64,000 bases of DNA from Pisolithus tinctorius. Taxonomy: Eukaryota > Basidiomycota > Agaricomycetes > Boletales > Pisolithaceae. The notes under the pieces are model-generated. The model ran no database searches. It was given only the letters and a program-made list of their open reading frames with translations, and had not been told where the DNA came from. This document shows positions 46,458 through 57,854 of this stretch, in pieces (the stretch's first letter is position 1; each line of letters opens with the position of its first letter). Position numbers and translations under genes: made by a program. The stretch spans positions 1,240,001 to 1,304,000 of the forward strand of contig JANFAH010000004.1 of the NCBI GenBank assembly GCA_024663395.1, in the 5' to 3' direction.

Positions 46458-48795
46458 ATGGGCAAGAATGCAAATAAGAAGGGGAAGCAGAAGGAGACTG
46501 CCCCCGCCGTCCCTGCCTCCACGCCGGCGCCTCCCCATCCCCCTCCCCCTCCCCCTCCCCCTCCCCCTCCCCCCGCCTCCTCCACCTCCTTCCACTGTTC
46601 CGATAATACAAGCACCATCTCCACCCGCTGCAAAACACATACGGCATCCCCCTACTACCATGGCAGTGATCGAGGAAGAAGACGCCCAGGCGGGTCCCTC
46701 CGGTGAGTCTATCCGACTATACTGCAACACAACCAAGACGAGTTGGTTCATTCACGGGCCAAAGGCTAATCAGATCTGCATAGGGGACTCGTATGAAGGT
46801 ACAGAGGGATGGCAAGATGTGGGTCAGCAGGAAGACATGTCGGACGCGGGGTGGGCAGCGGGATCCATCATGGATCCCGGAAATGGTAATGACAACTGGG
46901 CCGTTGCTAACGACACCCAAAGCTGGGAAATAAATTCTGCTGCAGCACCGCCTGCTCCTCCTCCTCCACCCCAACCTCAGCAGCAGAAACACCCGGGCGG
47001 AGGCAAGGCCCAGACTAGGCATCAACAGCAGCAATTTGCTCAGCCGCAACAACATCGACACGAACAACAACACCCGCAGCATGTTAACGCGTCGTCTATG
47101 GGGCAAACAGCTTGGAACCACCCAGAAGGCGTGAGGAGGACGACCTGGAATACCGCCAAGAATCACAACATGAAAGATGGCGCTTGGACTACTTGGGCTA
47201 ACGAAGGCTCGTGGGATGTCCAGTCTGCAGCACCAGATTCGATGGAAGACTGGAGCGAAGGCAATAGCGGGAACGACCTCAACAACTGGGGTCAAACGGG
47301 CTCCGCCTGGGGTCGTTCGGCGTCCGTTCCCTCTGCACATACACATACAACATCGCGTCAACAACAAAGCGGGTGGCAGAACTGGAGTGCAGAGGCACAG
47401 AGGTTACCTAAGGTGACATTTGATCCAGCTATTCCCCTCTCCCCTAGCACTGCTGGCAAGAAGCCGGTTCTCTCCCAACACCAGCGGTCCCAGATTTTAA
47501 ATGCATTGCTTAACCGATCACAACAGAATCACCAACCATACACTGTTCCCCAAAATCGGGGTGGAACATACCCTCAGGCTGCCGACGTAGGCTGGCAGCA
47601 GGCGCCACAGGCGTGGCTACCGCCCAACACGCAGAAAATTGCTCACCAACAACCTCCCAACCTCGACGTGCAACACGAATACCACGACGGGAACGGGAAC
47701 GGGAACGGGAAAAAGAACAAGAAAAACAGAAAGCAGAAGAAACAGCAGCACCAAGAAACCAACGACGTTTGGGGTCTTGGCGGCGGTTGGAATGACCAAG
47801 ATGAAACTGAGGATGACTCCGTAGGTGATGACTGGGGTCGGAAGGTACACTTCCCTCCATCTAACAACGGTGTCCATCCCGCACCTCCCGCACCTCCCGC
47901 ACCTCCTGCACCTGCACCTCATGCACCCGTTGATCCTTTTAGCATCTACGCTTCTCCGACAAACTCCCTGGGTATTACTTTGTATCCTAACGACACGCCA
48001 ATGTCCAAAACACTTGCCTATGCTTACCACGGTACCGGAGCATCACCGGGCGGCGACACCGGTCGCATCGCAATGCGCCAACTTGCAGATGTGCACTTTA
48101 TCGAATCGCACGGGAAGGCTATCCAAGGCGTGTGGAATGCTTTTTACAACCGACGGCGCAAGGCAGATGACCGCTTTCACTGGTTGTTCCCTCCTGGAAA
48201 GGATGAACGTGTCGCTGGGCTCATGGCTTGGATCGACATGGTATCCGCTGCTATTGCGTCTTATGGAGTCTGTTTTTTCCCTCCTTTTTCCTGTCAACCA
48301 AATGTCCTTATCCATTGCTTAGCTTCAGAAGTTCCTACAAACACGACAACGCGGAGCGCTCTTCGTGAATGCTGACTACAGTCCTCCCCAAGCGCCCGGC
48401 CAGCCAGCCTTAGACTGGATGACTTGGGAACAGATCCAACCCACCATGGATCGCGTCTTGCAGGAGTCCGTCGGGTACTACAAACCTACAACCCATGTGG
48501 TCATTTTTGTCTACCTTTCATCACCCTCTGGAAATAGCGTCGCCATCTGGAGGCGGAAGCTTACTATACCCGATAACGTTCGACTTGCATACCAAGCCCA
48601 GATTACGCAGATCATATCTGCTTTGCCTGCAGTATACCGTGTCTTAGTTGACGAGTACGTAGATAAACCGGCGTGTGCCAGTTTTACGTGCGCTAATGTT
48701 ACCGCAGGTTACCCAAGAAACCCGACGCTGCGCCGCCCCCACCGCCCAAAGAAAAGAAAAAACGGAAGTGGTACAAGCTATGGTTATTCTCATGA
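46458..48795 (+). CDS. Conserved hypothetical Trp/Gln/Pro-rich protein
   Basis: Function unknown. The start MGKNANKKGKQKETAPA is followed by a C-rich tract where the reading frame changes. From about 46580 the plus frame is continuous (PSTVPIIQAPSPP, MAVIEEEDAQAGPSG). Exons then run to 46702, 46784-48267, 48329 to about 48659, and a last exon ending TGA 48793-48795. The middle is rich in W, Q, N and G, with GNGNGN encoded by a 6-nt repeat and an APPAPPAP run. The conserved C-terminal domain (LADVHFIESHGKAIQGVWNA, HWLFPPGKDERVAGLMAWID, KFLQTRQRGALFVNADY) looks folded. The tail PPPPPKEKKKRKWYKLWLFS is basic. Either a frameshift in the tract or an intron 46519-46670 connects the two parts. Confidence 0.68.
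46531..46577 (+). repeat. (CCCCCT)n-like pyrimidine tract
   Basis: Five or six tandem CCCCCT units ending in a C6 run. Such tracts are prone to replication slippage and sequencing indels. The reading frame of the surrounding gene changes across it. Confidence 0.75.
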
Positions 48796-49098
48796 CTTCT
48801 TTTCTCTTCCTGTAGGAACAGTATCGCTTTCCTCTTTGTTTGTTCTCCATCTTCAGATACGGGTATGTTTGTTTCCTTTGCGCTTGTTCTGCAATGCTGT
48901 CGATTTTATCTTCCACTGTCTTCATATACAATTAGGTGGTTCCGAATGGAGTAGCATCTGGGATACAGTACATCGGTGTAAGTTAGTGATAACGGCGGAC
49001 AATGGTACAAAGCCTGTTGGGATAGATTATCCCCTCATAAAGGTCAGGATGATGTACTACTTGTAAATCGACTCCCTAAATATCACCTTGAGGGTTGC
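48796..49098. other. Convergent 3' spacer (303 bp)
   Basis: Pyrimidine-rich 3' UTR-like DNA between two convergent genes. Nothing recognised. Confidence 0.5.
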
Positions 49099-49719
49099 TT
49101 AGCGGTGTGTTTGAGCGTGAGGAGGTTTATACAATCTCAATGCAAGGTCGCGCAGCCTTTCGACACCATGCTTATCTGCAGCTGATGTCATCCCCATGGA
49201 TAATTGTACTTCATGCATGAATTCTGCGATATTAGCCAGTGACAACCCAAGCTGAGGGAGCACACTATACAGGTGCTCCCTGTGAATTTAGAATGCAGCA
49301 GTATCAGACGTCACAAAACGCGAAGTAGACTCGGTGGCATATGTAGCTTACCTTGTCTGCCTCAGTTCCGAAGATTGCTTCAACAGGTCAGCTCTGACGC
49401 CGACGTCGGATGATTCAGTTCGAGCGTGATGGTACTCAGAGTTCTGCCGGAGAAGCAAGAGCTCGTTTCGTACGACGTCTAGTTCCTTCCGCAGTGCCGC
49501 CTCGCGGGCCAATGTCTGCAAGTTCCTTTGCATCACGTTCGTGCTCGCAGCCAATTGCTCCAGTTGTCGGGACAAGTGGGTCATGCGTCTGTTGATAAAG
49601 ACGTAAGGAATGATCGTGAAGGGTGTTAGAAAGGTGGCGAGGACGGCGAAAGTGGTAATAGCTGGATGCTGCTGGCGGATATTCCTCCCTGAGGATGGGT
49701 TCGCGTCAAGGGCTGGCAT
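49099..49719 (-). CDS. Small hypothetical membrane protein with coiled coil
   Basis: Family not recognised. The reconstructed protein starts MPALDANPSSGRNIRQQ. A hydrophobic segment (AITTFAVLATFLTPFTIIPY) follows, then VFINRRMTHLSRQLEQL and a heptad-like coiled coil (LQTLAREAALRKELDVV, RNELLLLRQNSEYHH). An intron (GTAAGC donor at about 49351, TTCACAG acceptor) joins LRQTR to EHLYSVLPQLGLSLANIAEF and a C-terminal helix, with stop TAA at 49099-49101. One membrane pass plus coiled coil suggests a tether or organelle-membrane protein, but that is inference. Confidence 0.6.
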
Positions 49720-50019
49720 TTGTTGGGAGACCTTAGAATGTTTGCACCGATGACGACGACGATTCTGAATCCGCTATTACTAGTAGTGATGGGGTCAAAA
49801 ACTGTAATTATAATTAGCAGCCCGGGGATTTCTTAGGTAATCTATACTGTTGCTACCTTGCCCATCATTTGCCTCGTTGGAGTCAGGCTGCAAGACAGCG
49901 CCGGGTTTGCAGCGTGCCCGAGAGAGCAGTCTACACTACTACCATCCCGGGAAATGCTGCATCGTTGCGGTTGATTACTTCGTTTGCAGTCTCAGATCTT
50001 CCATTCTCTATAGGACTCC
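49720..50019. promoter_or_regulatory. 300-bp divergent promoter region, small membrane protein / GAR protein
   Basis: Head-to-head spacer. Contains CTATAG-like sequence shortly before the ATG at 50020 but no clear TATA box. Confidence 0.45.
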
Positions 50020-53000
50020 ATGTGCTCCGACACTGAGGCCGTGCACACTTTGGCCCCCACACCCGACATAGCGTCTGGTACGCTTCCTCCTGTCATCCCC
50101 CATCAGGCCTTCGGTGGCTCTGAAGTCCCCGACACTGTTTCTGAGGATGCTTGTAACCCCCAAGTTTCAGAAGAAGAGACCCTGGAATCCCACGAGGTGA
50201 TCGAGCTTCAAGCATTCAGCGAACGGAAAGCATGGATAGAGGAGAAAATTAAAGTGAGGAATCGCGTGGCTCCGTTCGCATTTGGTTCTCATTTCATTTC
50301 CTACCCAGTTCTTGGAGAGTCTTCCACCCATTGAAGTGTTCGTTGGCATTGACGCCTTGCGAAGTTCGGCCGAGGTTATCCCCGGTTTACCCACGCGCCA
50401 CCAGGTGGAAGAGTGGCTTGCTGAACATGATAGGATTGAAAAGGAAACCGAGATATTTGATTCTGGCGAACTTAGGAAGCTTAGAAAATTCACAAAGGGT
50501 GCGAGGCGACATTACGACTGCAGTCTTCGTTCGCCTGGCTGACGTGATCTCATAGCGGCCACTCAGCGCCACCTGTCACCAGAAGACACTGATCTAATCG
50601 AGCTTACGCTCACTACCATTTTTGAGTTAGACAAACTCCTCCACCTCCTACGCGACCGTTCTGAAAACCTCGATCTCCTCGATGTCCGACTCACCTGGGA
50701 AGAGCAAAGAACTGCAGCATGGTCAGACCTTCGCAAGATTTTCGCCGACATCGAAACTTTCCTCGTTACCCGTGCCAGGTGGTCACCATCCATATATGAG
50801 GTCATGACAAAACACGAAGAGAAACCTTCGGCGCGGCGCGGTTCGGTTGCTTCTATGGCTTCGGATACATCTGCTACATTCGGTGCTGGCTTCTCTCGTT
50901 CTGCGCGCTTCAAACTCGCGGAACTCCTCTCACGTGACGCAGCTCAGATTGCTGGCAAGATCTCCTCTCTCCGGCACGGGAGAATAGCCTCGGCAGGCAA
51001 GGCACTAGACAAGCTTATCGAAAACAGCCGTAAGCCGGTACCAGAAGAGCTTTTGGATGAACAAGACAAACTCGAAGAGAAAGGCATCAACGACATGGAA
51101 GACGTAGGCAGATTCGTTATGAGCATAGTCACTCAATGGCGAAAGTAATATTGCAGACCATCTCTCTAATATATTTCAGGCTGATGTTATGTTCAGGGCC
51201 GACGAACTTTATGTCGAGACTGTGAAGGACCGTAGCGCAGCACAGAACCTCATGGAAGAGATAGAGACGGCCAGGCTTTACCACCCGACACCCCGTCAGA
51301 GTGGCAGTTTTATATCTCGCGCGGATACGTTGGTCAAGCGGCTTGCCCTACGTGGGAATCCGTTTTTAGACTCGAGCTTGTTCCCCCGTCCAACGCACTC
51401 TTTGTTTCTGGAACAGGAATCCTTCAACGAAAAACTCGTCCAGAGTCTTTCCTCAGATTTGTTTAGCACTAGAGAACTTGTCTCCAAGGTCGAATCCCTT
51501 GCCAGAGAGTATCGGGCGGGCTATGAAGCGGTGAAGGAGATCGATACCCTTTCACAACGCGTAGAAGAATCACTGTCGCTGTCCCGCTCTGTCGTCCACA
51601 GACTTTCAAATGGCGTCGATGCCTCAGATGGGGACGGCTCTCCGCCGGATTTATCAATGCGCCATTGCTTGGAACCGACAGCACATGCCGCTTTCCTTAC
51701 TCTTCTCCCTTCAATATTCCAGGATGCAGACCAGGCAAAAACCACTATCACTACGCTCACTAACAGGTACCAGCTTGCTCTGCTCAACCTAGCTCGTCCT
51801 GGTATCGATCCTACGTTTAAACAAAACGCTTCGACTCCTCTTAATACTCTTCTCACTGCGCACAACGAGATTCTTGCAGTTGTCAGCGAGACAAACACTC
51901 GTGTCGGTCGCCTCCGACTCGTGAGGAGGGTGTGGTCGATGATGGGCAAACTCAAAAAGTCACTGCAGAATATTCAGCAGGATCTAGCTGAAATTATGGT
52001 TAAGGAGCGTTGGACGCAGCGAATGGATATCACGGAGCCCCTGACACCGAAAACCCCAGAGGCAGAACTCCCTTCTGCATGTCCAACTTTGTCGGATATT
52101 TCCTCTCGAATTGAAACTATACGACATACTCTCTCCCACGACATCGAGGAGCCTCTCTCTTCCCTATTCGGTTCTCTGGAGCAACCACTGTCCGACTTCC
52201 TTGTGCGAACATCCACGGATTTGATAGAACGGTTAGACAATTTGAAAGAGATGATACCCTTTGTGGGGGCCATCCAATCACAGTCTTCTACCATGGCCTC
52301 TATTCAAGAGGATGTTCATGATTTGCAGGTGAAAATAGAGGATCTGAGAATTCGTTATGACGTTGCCATTGAAGAGATCTTGGCGGGCGATGTATCAAAC
52401 GACACCTTGATGGAGGAACAATTACACCTTCAAGCAGATGCAGATTCACTCCGCGAGGGCGTTCGAGCTTTTACCGACGGGGTTGTGCAGCGAGTACATT
52501 TCGTATCACGTGGCCCTTATTCCGAGACGTTCTCCAAAATCTTCCCCCGCAAGAAATCTTCATTAACCGACATCTATGTCGGCTCTGAACTGGCTCCGAT
52601 GATCGACTGCCCCTTCACGCCTGGAAGTCTGGATGACGCTGTTCGCGCAGACTGTAATTCGTTCACGATGAGACTGGCAGGAGAGTTGGAAAGTTTGGAC
52701 CGGAAAGCTGGCGACTTGAAATTGGTATGTATGGCCAAGGTTGTTGATGCGGGGGTCGCTTCTGCTAGTGAGGATATCCGGGGGGTTTATCGAGAACTTG
52801 AAGAGTTGCGATCAACACTCTCCTCGGTTTCTCATGCGGTGGAGAAGCTTGAACGAATACAGATGTTGTCTCAGGATGTCGAACGCCATGCTTCCAGGCA
52901 CAGATCCCGCCTCTTCCACTCGCTCTCCTTGATAAGGGACTGTCTTCGACAGATGGAAATGGTTTCCAGCCCGCGAGCTACTCACGAGCAGTTGCTCACG

Positions 53001-55560
53001 TCTCGCAGGCGTGCTGTGGATGATCTCGAGCTCAAGGTTAATACCTGGGGAGACCGCGCCGCGGTATTGCTAGGTGAAATCTCCGAGTCCTTGCTTATGG
53101 AGACTCGAAGGCTTGAGGCCATCCGCATGCAAAGAGAAAGAGAAGCAGAAGAGAGACGACAACGCGAGCAAGAGGAGAAGGAGCGTCTTGCAGAACAGGC
53201 GAGAATCCTGGAGGAACGCCGCCTGGAGGAGGAACGGAAGGTGCACGAACGATTGGCTCTCGAAGAAGCAGAACGACTGGCTCAAGAGCAGCTCGCCCGT
53301 GAGAGCGCCGAGGGGCAGGCCCACGGGCGACCCGCCGATGAGGAGGCGAAGATAGAAGCCCAAGAGCAAGCAGCTCACGGACGGACGGAGAAAGACGCTG
53401 GAGAGCGACTTGCTTCTGAGGAGACAGCCGTAGAGGGCTTTACCAGGAACGAAGGCGGTCCATCGAATCAGTTCCAAGAACCCGATCTCTCCATGTCCCT
53501 CGACTCCGAAAACGAGAAAGTTCTGCACGACACGATGGACCATGGTCTTCAAAGCAGGGTTCACCAGACCTCCTCTCCCAAGAAGGCACCTTTCTCTTCG
53601 ATCTGCGACGACGAAGGTTGGCAACTGTCGACGGCTTGTCTTTCTTTGTAGTAAACTGACCTACGTTCCAGATGTTTTCGGCCCGTCAGTGGTGCCTTCA
53701 TTGTCACCTACTAAGGCTGACAGGACGGATGAATTGTATACTCGGATCGTTTCGTTGAGGAAGCGTCTTCGGTCGATCGGCATCAACGAGGTCGCAAGAC
53801 CACCAGCAACAAACGCCTCCTCTCTTCGATTACCCACATTAGAACAATACGGAAAGATGAACGCTCGATTCACATCTATCCTATCCGAAGCTGCTGAACT
53901 CCCTGCACGCTGCACTTCTCCCGTGTCAGATTTAGAGCTTCGCTCCCTCAGGACCGAGGTCGAAGCTTCTGAGGAACTTCTGCAGCGCATTCGCCAACTT
54001 GCAGACTTGGCTGACGCCGCCAACCGTGCTGACAACTCCTTAAGCGATCTTCTGGAACACATCGACAGTTATCCGTCCCCTCCAGCTGGACCTCTATCGA
54101 GCCCGCATATCTCCAACCCTCATCTTCCACCAGAGGAGCAATTGAGTGCTCGCATCGGTTTCACGAGACGTGGTGTTACACAGGTAACCACCTACCTTGA
54201 ACCGGTAAACGATGATACCCGCGCCGTGGCCGAACATGACCGTGTTCGGCAAACTTGGACAGAATTAGAGGAGATGGCTAATGACCGTATCAATGGAAGA
54301 AAATCACGACCTTCCAGTGTGCTCAGCACCAGTAGGAATAGTAGCATATCTAGTCGCAGCTCGCACTCGGCGGTCAGCACCCCCAAGAGCGGTCCAAGCA
54401 ATCATCAGAGGAAGGCGAGTGGGTACTCGAGTCTCTCTGTGAAAGGTACCCCAAGAAACAGTTTCCTTACACCCAGCCTTCCATCGTCAAGGCGCGCTGT
54501 ATCGGGGTCATCCGATACCGGCCGCCGGCCCTCCAGTAAATTGTCCATGTTGTCTACAGCGAGCAGTCGCTCCGTTTCTGGACCCATAGGACAACGATCT
54601 ACGCCAACTACGTCTTCCCTTTATAACTCTACGTTCGCGTCTCGCCAGCGTACTGCTAGCTTATCCTCCAATGCCCCCACCCCAACGCCGCAGCCTTCCC
54701 TCAGTACGCGGCCGAGAGCGCAAACCAGATCTCGGGCTTCGCCAACCCCTTCGGAACTTTCAAGTAATTCTAGATCAACTCACCACCGCTCGTCGTCATC
54801 AATGTCTACGTGGTCTCGCGCTCCTAGACAGTCTTTTCCATCATCTAACAGAATACAAACCCCGCCCCGAAAAACGCAGCCTGCTCCCAAAAAAGCTTAT
54901 GTCGCCAATCCCCAAAATAAGCTCGATGTTGCTGTTGGCGACGTAGTAAATAAACTACCTGTCAACATCAACGTAGAGGTTGTTGCCGACACTTGGCAAG
55001 ACCAGAGTGGCAAGTACTGGATCGGAGATCAAGAGCCGAAGCTATGCTTTTGTCGTATATTACGATCTCAAACGGTTATGGTGCGTGTTGGCGGTGGATG
55101 GCAGGAACTTTCGAAGTACGTTTTAGGGATCGATTTAAGACCACATTCTCATAGCTTGCGTAGATTTATCAAAGATCACTTTGCAGACGTGTTCCGGATT
55201 ATGCCCCCCGAGTCCCCTAGTCGCCTCGGATCACCCCGCCTTGGAATTCGAGAAGAAAGGTGGATCAGTTCCGCGACATTATTGGAAGCTCCCGAGATTA
55301 TCACTTCTCCCCCTCGTACCCCAGAACCCCGTTGTAATCCGATCCCGTCATTCATTCTTTCGACTCCAAGCGGTCATAGTCCACATTCGGTGAAATCCAC
55401 ACCTTCGTCAGGATCGCCGTTGGCCCCACTGCAATTTTTGAGGCGTGCTGCTCCAGATGCAACCTCAATTCGGCCGGTCACACCTTCGAAGCCACCTACT
55501 CACCGCCCTCGTTCTACCATACCTAACACTCCGGCGCGGCGCACTGTCTGGAGACCCTAA
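50020..55560 (+). CDS. Giant GAR (Gas2-related) domain protein, helical/coiled-coil
   Basis: Six exons (50020-50253, 50309-50498, 50556-51144, 51197-53616, 53672-55115, 55164-55560) sum to 1,758 codons in perfect phase. The N-terminal ~1,000 residues are almost all helical, with spectrin-like or coiled-coil character (FELDKLLHLLRDRSENLDLL, VEDVHDLQVKIEDLRIRYD-like segments) and a Glu/Arg-rich coiled coil at 53090-53330. After a Ser/Pro/Thr linker, a GAR domain (about 54900-55200: LDVAVGDVVNKLPVNINVEV, YWIGDQEPKLCFCRILRS, VMVRVGGGWQELSKFI) carries the hallmark ILRS-VMVRVGGGW. GAR domains bind microtubules in Gas2 and plakins; here no CH actin-binding domain was seen. A cytoskeletal linker is the best guess. 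Confidence 0.85.
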
Positions 55561-55882
55561 TATCCATCGATTACCCCGAATATCATTAATTATTGCATTC
55601 GTGTTCCGTTTGACGACAAGGACGTTTACTGACCATACCATTGATCGCTGTCATACATTTTTCTTGCTTTGTACCGGACTTGTTTCATAGACTTGTTATG
55701 ACTACTCTGAACCGGATAACTCTCGAACACGGAGTCGCCTTTGAATAAAGGTCGTTTGGCAAAAACTGATGGGTGTGTGACACTCGAAGTTGACCGTCGT
55801 GTGGCTGTGCCCTAAATTTGAACTTGCCCGCCGCCGGGCCCCTGATGGTTTCACGGTAAGAGCTGCGTGCCGCGCTGGAGGA

Positions 55883-57660
55883 ATGGACACGGACTTGAAG
55901 TGCAACCATCTGAATTGCCGAAAGCCCTTGATTGACAAGGCAGTCGTGGTGAGCTTGCCTTTTTTCTTCTTCTAATCAGGCAGAGAAACTTCGCTTGCTG
56001 AATCCCCGTCTACCAAATGATGCGACCTCGGCGATGCTAGACGACATGTACGTCCCGCCGTTAAAACGTTCACTGGTGAATTGAGCGGCTCAACGAATAA
56101 TGTTGCGCCAGGTTCCCACATATTTTGCGGTGAGATTGCCAGGCATATGCATAAAACACCAGTTGATCGGAGTTAGTTGAATGCGCCAACGAATTATTCA
56201 ATGCCTCCCGCCTCTGTCCGGGTAGGATGGTCTCCATCTTCCTCACACACACCCTGCTGATTCTCCCAGCCTGCGAATCTTCTCTTACTGAGCCGTAAGC
56301 AATCGTCAATTGTCTAACATAGGATCCGAGGTTGAATCTCCTGGCCGCTGATCAGTGACGATGTTGTGGTAATAATCTGAACACCTGTGATGTTGCCTTG
56401 TATGCTCAAAAAGAAGACAGGTATGCTCTCTGCATCCCACGGATGACTACAAGACGGTGCGTATATGCATGATATCCTTGGACCCTCCATAATTACCAAT
56501 ACTTTTCCCGCCAGTCCGTGCTTTCGGGACTTAGCCCTTCCATCATCGTGGAAATTTGTAGCCGGTTTGCTGTCTTGTCGACTCGGAAGCCATCTCTGTT
56601 ACTGACCTCAAATGCAGAGCGCTTTCATTTTGGCAATACCAAATACATCAAGAAAGGTAGAGTGTCCATAGTTAAAACGGTGGACGTTGTGTGCATTTGC
56701 TGGCCAGCTCTTTCCAGCAGGCAGTCTCCCGCAACCTAAATGACAGAAATGCGCAGTTGCAGAAACAACTGGAGAACGTGATCAGGGAAGGTAAGGTTGC
56801 CTCGACTCCTACACACATCTACCCCAACATGGTGAGTAGCAAATGGGGAGATCCGTCTTCTAGGAGATAAAATCACAGGTGAAACCGTTTAAAATAACCG
56901 GTGCCTCGCTGGTTTACATGTTAGAGCTGGAGCGTGACCTCGAACTTGAACGCCGGAAGGTACGCGAGCTGCAAGATACCTCACGCGAAAGGGAGAAGGA
57001 ATATCAGAGGCTTAAAGTTAAAGGCATTTAGTCTCTTATTCACCAGGCTATGACAACGCACACGCAGGCTCAACTCGACAAAGTGAAAAGAAAGGCATTA
57101 CTAGGCCCGGATAATACCACCCGCGCGGTCGCTTCAGGTGTCAACGCTCCCAATCGCACACCGCTCGACAACATTTCAGTTCAAAGGCAGCCGCTAGGTG
57201 ACGTTGGCGCGGTGGTGGGTGGAATGGAGGCTAATGGTGTAATACTTTTTGCCATCCCCTGAACGAAACTGATCCTTTCGTTTAGATCCAGCGTACCCCG
57301 CTCAACAACCGCACGGTCCCGATGAACTTCGGGGGACAGCCAGCTTACCCATGGTCAAGTAACCGGGCTCGCGCACCCCCGTTGGCCGGTCCCCAGCGCC
57401 TGAATGCTGCTGACCGTTCCTTCAGGGCAAACTCCATTTCCGATCAGTCCGAGAGCGCCAACGAAGTAGAAAATTTGCTTCTACCTAATCACAACCGGGG
57501 AAGGTGTGGCGTAGCTCCCAGTGCGAATGCATGGGGCGCGAGCTCAGGCAGGAGTCAACCGGTACAGCAACGACGTCCGTCATCCATAGTATCCACTGCG
57601 TGTCTTCTAACCCCACACGCAGCCTTCAACACCGCAGCAAAACGTGGGTTCACAAGATGA
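55883..57660 (+). CDS. HEI10/CCNB1IP1-type RING E3 ligase with several microexons
   Basis: Meiotic crossover-designating SUMO/ubiquitin E3 family. The RING domain (CNHLNCRKPLIDKAVV-TTCSHIFC-VECANELFNASRLCPACESSL) is assembled from tiny exons: 55883-55948, 56041-56047 (7 nt), 56112-56129 (18 nt), 56177-56221 and 56270-56294. Then 56356-56368 (13 nt), 56421-56456 (VCSLHPTDDYKT), 56515-56564 (SVLSGLSPSIIVEICS), 56618-56656 (ALSFWQYQIHQE), 56708-56790 and 56867-56878 (12 nt). Finally 56925-57016 (LERDLELERRKVRELQD), 57047-57238 and 57286-57660. Phases balance at every junction, giving about 350 residues. The order RING, GLSP-EI-SRALSFWQYQ, coiled coil, disordered tail equals CCNB1IP1. The C-terminal exon limits and the 12-nt exon are less certain. 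Confidence 0.85.
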
Positions 57661-57854
57661 CACGCCCCTTCCACGTTCTTCTCCAGAGTGAATCGCACAA
57701 GTTTTATATTGCATCCAGCTGAGAAGTCCATGGGAAGGCATGTTAAAGAATGGTACATGTATCGTACGAACTCAAACCCAATAGAAATAAGCAAATAGTG
57801 CACAGCTAGGTATCTAAATGTGAGCGAGCCAGAAACCAACATGTATTACCAAGG

